Below are positions 63,305 to 64,000 of a stretch of 64,000 nt of DNA, in pieces; position 1 is the first letter of the stretch, and every line of letters starts with the position of its first letter. The stretch is taken from assembly GCA_964539095.1 (NCBI GenBank), contig CAZIFL010000001.1, positions 161,268-225,267 on the forward strand, in the 5' to 3' direction. A program made the position numbers and the translations under genes. The notes below the pieces were generated by a model, which saw nothing but the letters and a program-made list of their open reading frames with translations, searched no databases and was not told where the DNA came from. This DNA is from DAIPKP01 sp964539095. Its GTDB lineage: Bacteria > Synergistota > Synergistia > Synergistales > Aminiphilaceae.

Positions 63305-63808
63305 TTAGTCCTCCTCGGAAGAGCTACGCTTTCCAAGTTCATGATCAAGCATAAATACGGCATGCTTTGCATCTCCCATGGCCTGTATCTTGGAGAGGAT
63401 CGCATCCACGGAGGCCTCCTCCTCTACCTGTTCTGTAATAAACCACTGGAGAAAGGCTTCAGTAGCGTAATCTTTTTCTTTTCGGGCCATGTCCATGAGA
63501 GCATTGATTCTTGAGGTCACATACTGCTCATGCTCAAGAGACTCCTTAAAAGCCTCCGCCGGGGAACTCCAGGAAGTTTTGGGGCCCTCAATAGGGAGAA
63601 GATCGACCTTCTGGCGACGATCATTGATAAACCCGTAAAACTTCATCGCATGCTCCATCTCCTCCTTAGCCTGGCTTTTCATCCAAACTGCCATGCCAGA
63701 AAGGTTTTCATCTTCAAACCAGGTAGCCATGGAAAGATAGAGGTATGCCGAATACATTTCTGCATTGATCTGCTCGTTCATCGCTTTGTGCAACTTTTCG
63801 CTCATCAT
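63305..63808 (-). CDS. ftn: Non-haem ferritin (FtnA-type)
   Basis: 167-aa four-helix iron-storage protein. Ferroxidase-type ligands occur in NEQINAEMYSAYLYLSM (Glu near 17), AKEEMEHAMKFY (ExxH near 50) and FITEQVEEE (Glu/Gln near 126-130). ATG 63808 (second ATG follows at once) has AGGAGGTG about 9 bases upstream. It stores iron and limits oxidative damage. Monocistronic, with its own promoter and terminator. Confidence 0.93.
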   Translation of the reverse strand: MMSEKLHKAMNEQINAEMYSAYLYLSMATWFEDENLSGMAVWMKSQAKEEMEHAMKFYGFINDRRQKVDLLPIEGPKTSWSSPAEAFKESLEHEQYVTSRINALMDMARKEKDYATEAFLQWFITEQVEEEASVDAILSKIQAMGDAKHAVFMLDHELGKRSSSEED

Positions 63809-63872
63809 ACTACAACACCTCCTGAGGTATAAACACTTTTTTAAAGCAATTTCAGAATGGGTATACACATCA

Positions 63873-63900
63873 AGTATAGCGAAGCCTTATAGGTTGTCAA
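63873..63900 (-). promoter_or_regulatory. Near-consensus promoter of ferritin
   Basis: TTGACA (63895-63900, perfect) and TATACT (63873-63878), 16-base spacer. No Fur or PerR box recognised nearby. Nothing else is seen to the end of the window. Confidence 0.8.
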
Positions 63901-64000
63901 GAGCAAAGGACATGTTTTTTAAAGTTTTTGAAATTTTCGAACATACCTAGTGGGTTGTTCCACATTATATTGTGCCTTGGAATGGGAGCCTCCGCTTGTG

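Noticed and set aside
1..64000. CRISPR arrays, insertion sequences, prophage, tRNA or rRNA genes
   Set aside because: No repeated spacer pattern, transposase, integrase, phage gene, cloverleaf or rRNA sequence was seen on reading both strands.

Overview
This 64 kb window looks like a chromosomal segment of an anaerobic, diderm, non-proteobacterial bacterium; the phylum Synergistota is my best guess. The guess rests on gene content and gene order only, since no rRNA is present. An outer membrane is suggested by a LpxL/HtrB-type lipid A acyltransferase. The MurE sequence points to meso-diaminopimelate peptidoglycan. At the same time the window carries genes typical of Gram-positive lineages: rapZ-yvcK-whiA, a LytR-CpsA-Psr protein, the L27-processing protease Prp, and YerC. 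Base composition and codon use look even throughout. I saw no insertion sequence, prophage, CRISPR array, tRNA or rRNA.

Layout. 1-0.8 kb: end of an endonuclease III-like gene and a convergent TrpR-like yerC. 1-18.8 kb: a complete, tightly overlapping division and cell wall (dcw) cluster on the + strand (mraZ, rsmH, ftsL-like, ftsI, murE, murF, mraY, murD, ftsW, murG, murC, murB, ftsQ-like, ftsA, ftsZ), then a possible 56-codon gene and a SPOR-domain protein. A row of MraZ-type boxes sits just upstream of mraZ. 18.9-24.3 kb: molybdenum cofactor genes (moeA, a MoeA-periplasmic-binding-domain fusion, moaA, moaC, mog). These run into rapZ, a membrane-anchored yvcK and whiA (24.3-27.2 kb), then gap-pgk-tpiA (27.4-30.5 kb).

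From 30.6 kb most genes are on the minus strand: rplU-prp-rpmA-obgE-nadD-LCP-rsfS (30.6-35.7 kb); an unknown gene with a divergent tautomerase; an acyltransferase/glycosyltransferase-like envelope pair; tyrS; an exported unknown; a beta-CASP metallo-beta-lactamase; a NarL-type two-component pair; an HD hydrolase, dCMP deaminase, an unknown protein and a CheV (43.9-48.9 kb). A secreted polysaccharide deacetylase (+) converges on and overlaps malQ-glgB. nudC and an orphan OmpR-type regulator follow on the + strand. The last 9 kb holds a ParA-like ATPase with a small charged partner, a five-gene dipeptide/oligopeptide ABC transporter with a palindrome at its promoter, a flavin reductase and a ferritin.

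The most interesting items are: the orphan regulator whose phosphoacceptor Asp is replaced by Glu; the ParA/small-protein pair; the MoeA-binding-protein fusion; the perfect palindromes near tyrS and at the peptide transporter promoter; the possible small gene after ftsZ; and the 110-bp convergent overlap of the deacetylase and malQ. Start codons were chosen by Shine-Dalgarno position and family length, and several differ from the longest open frame. GTG and TTG starts are common here.
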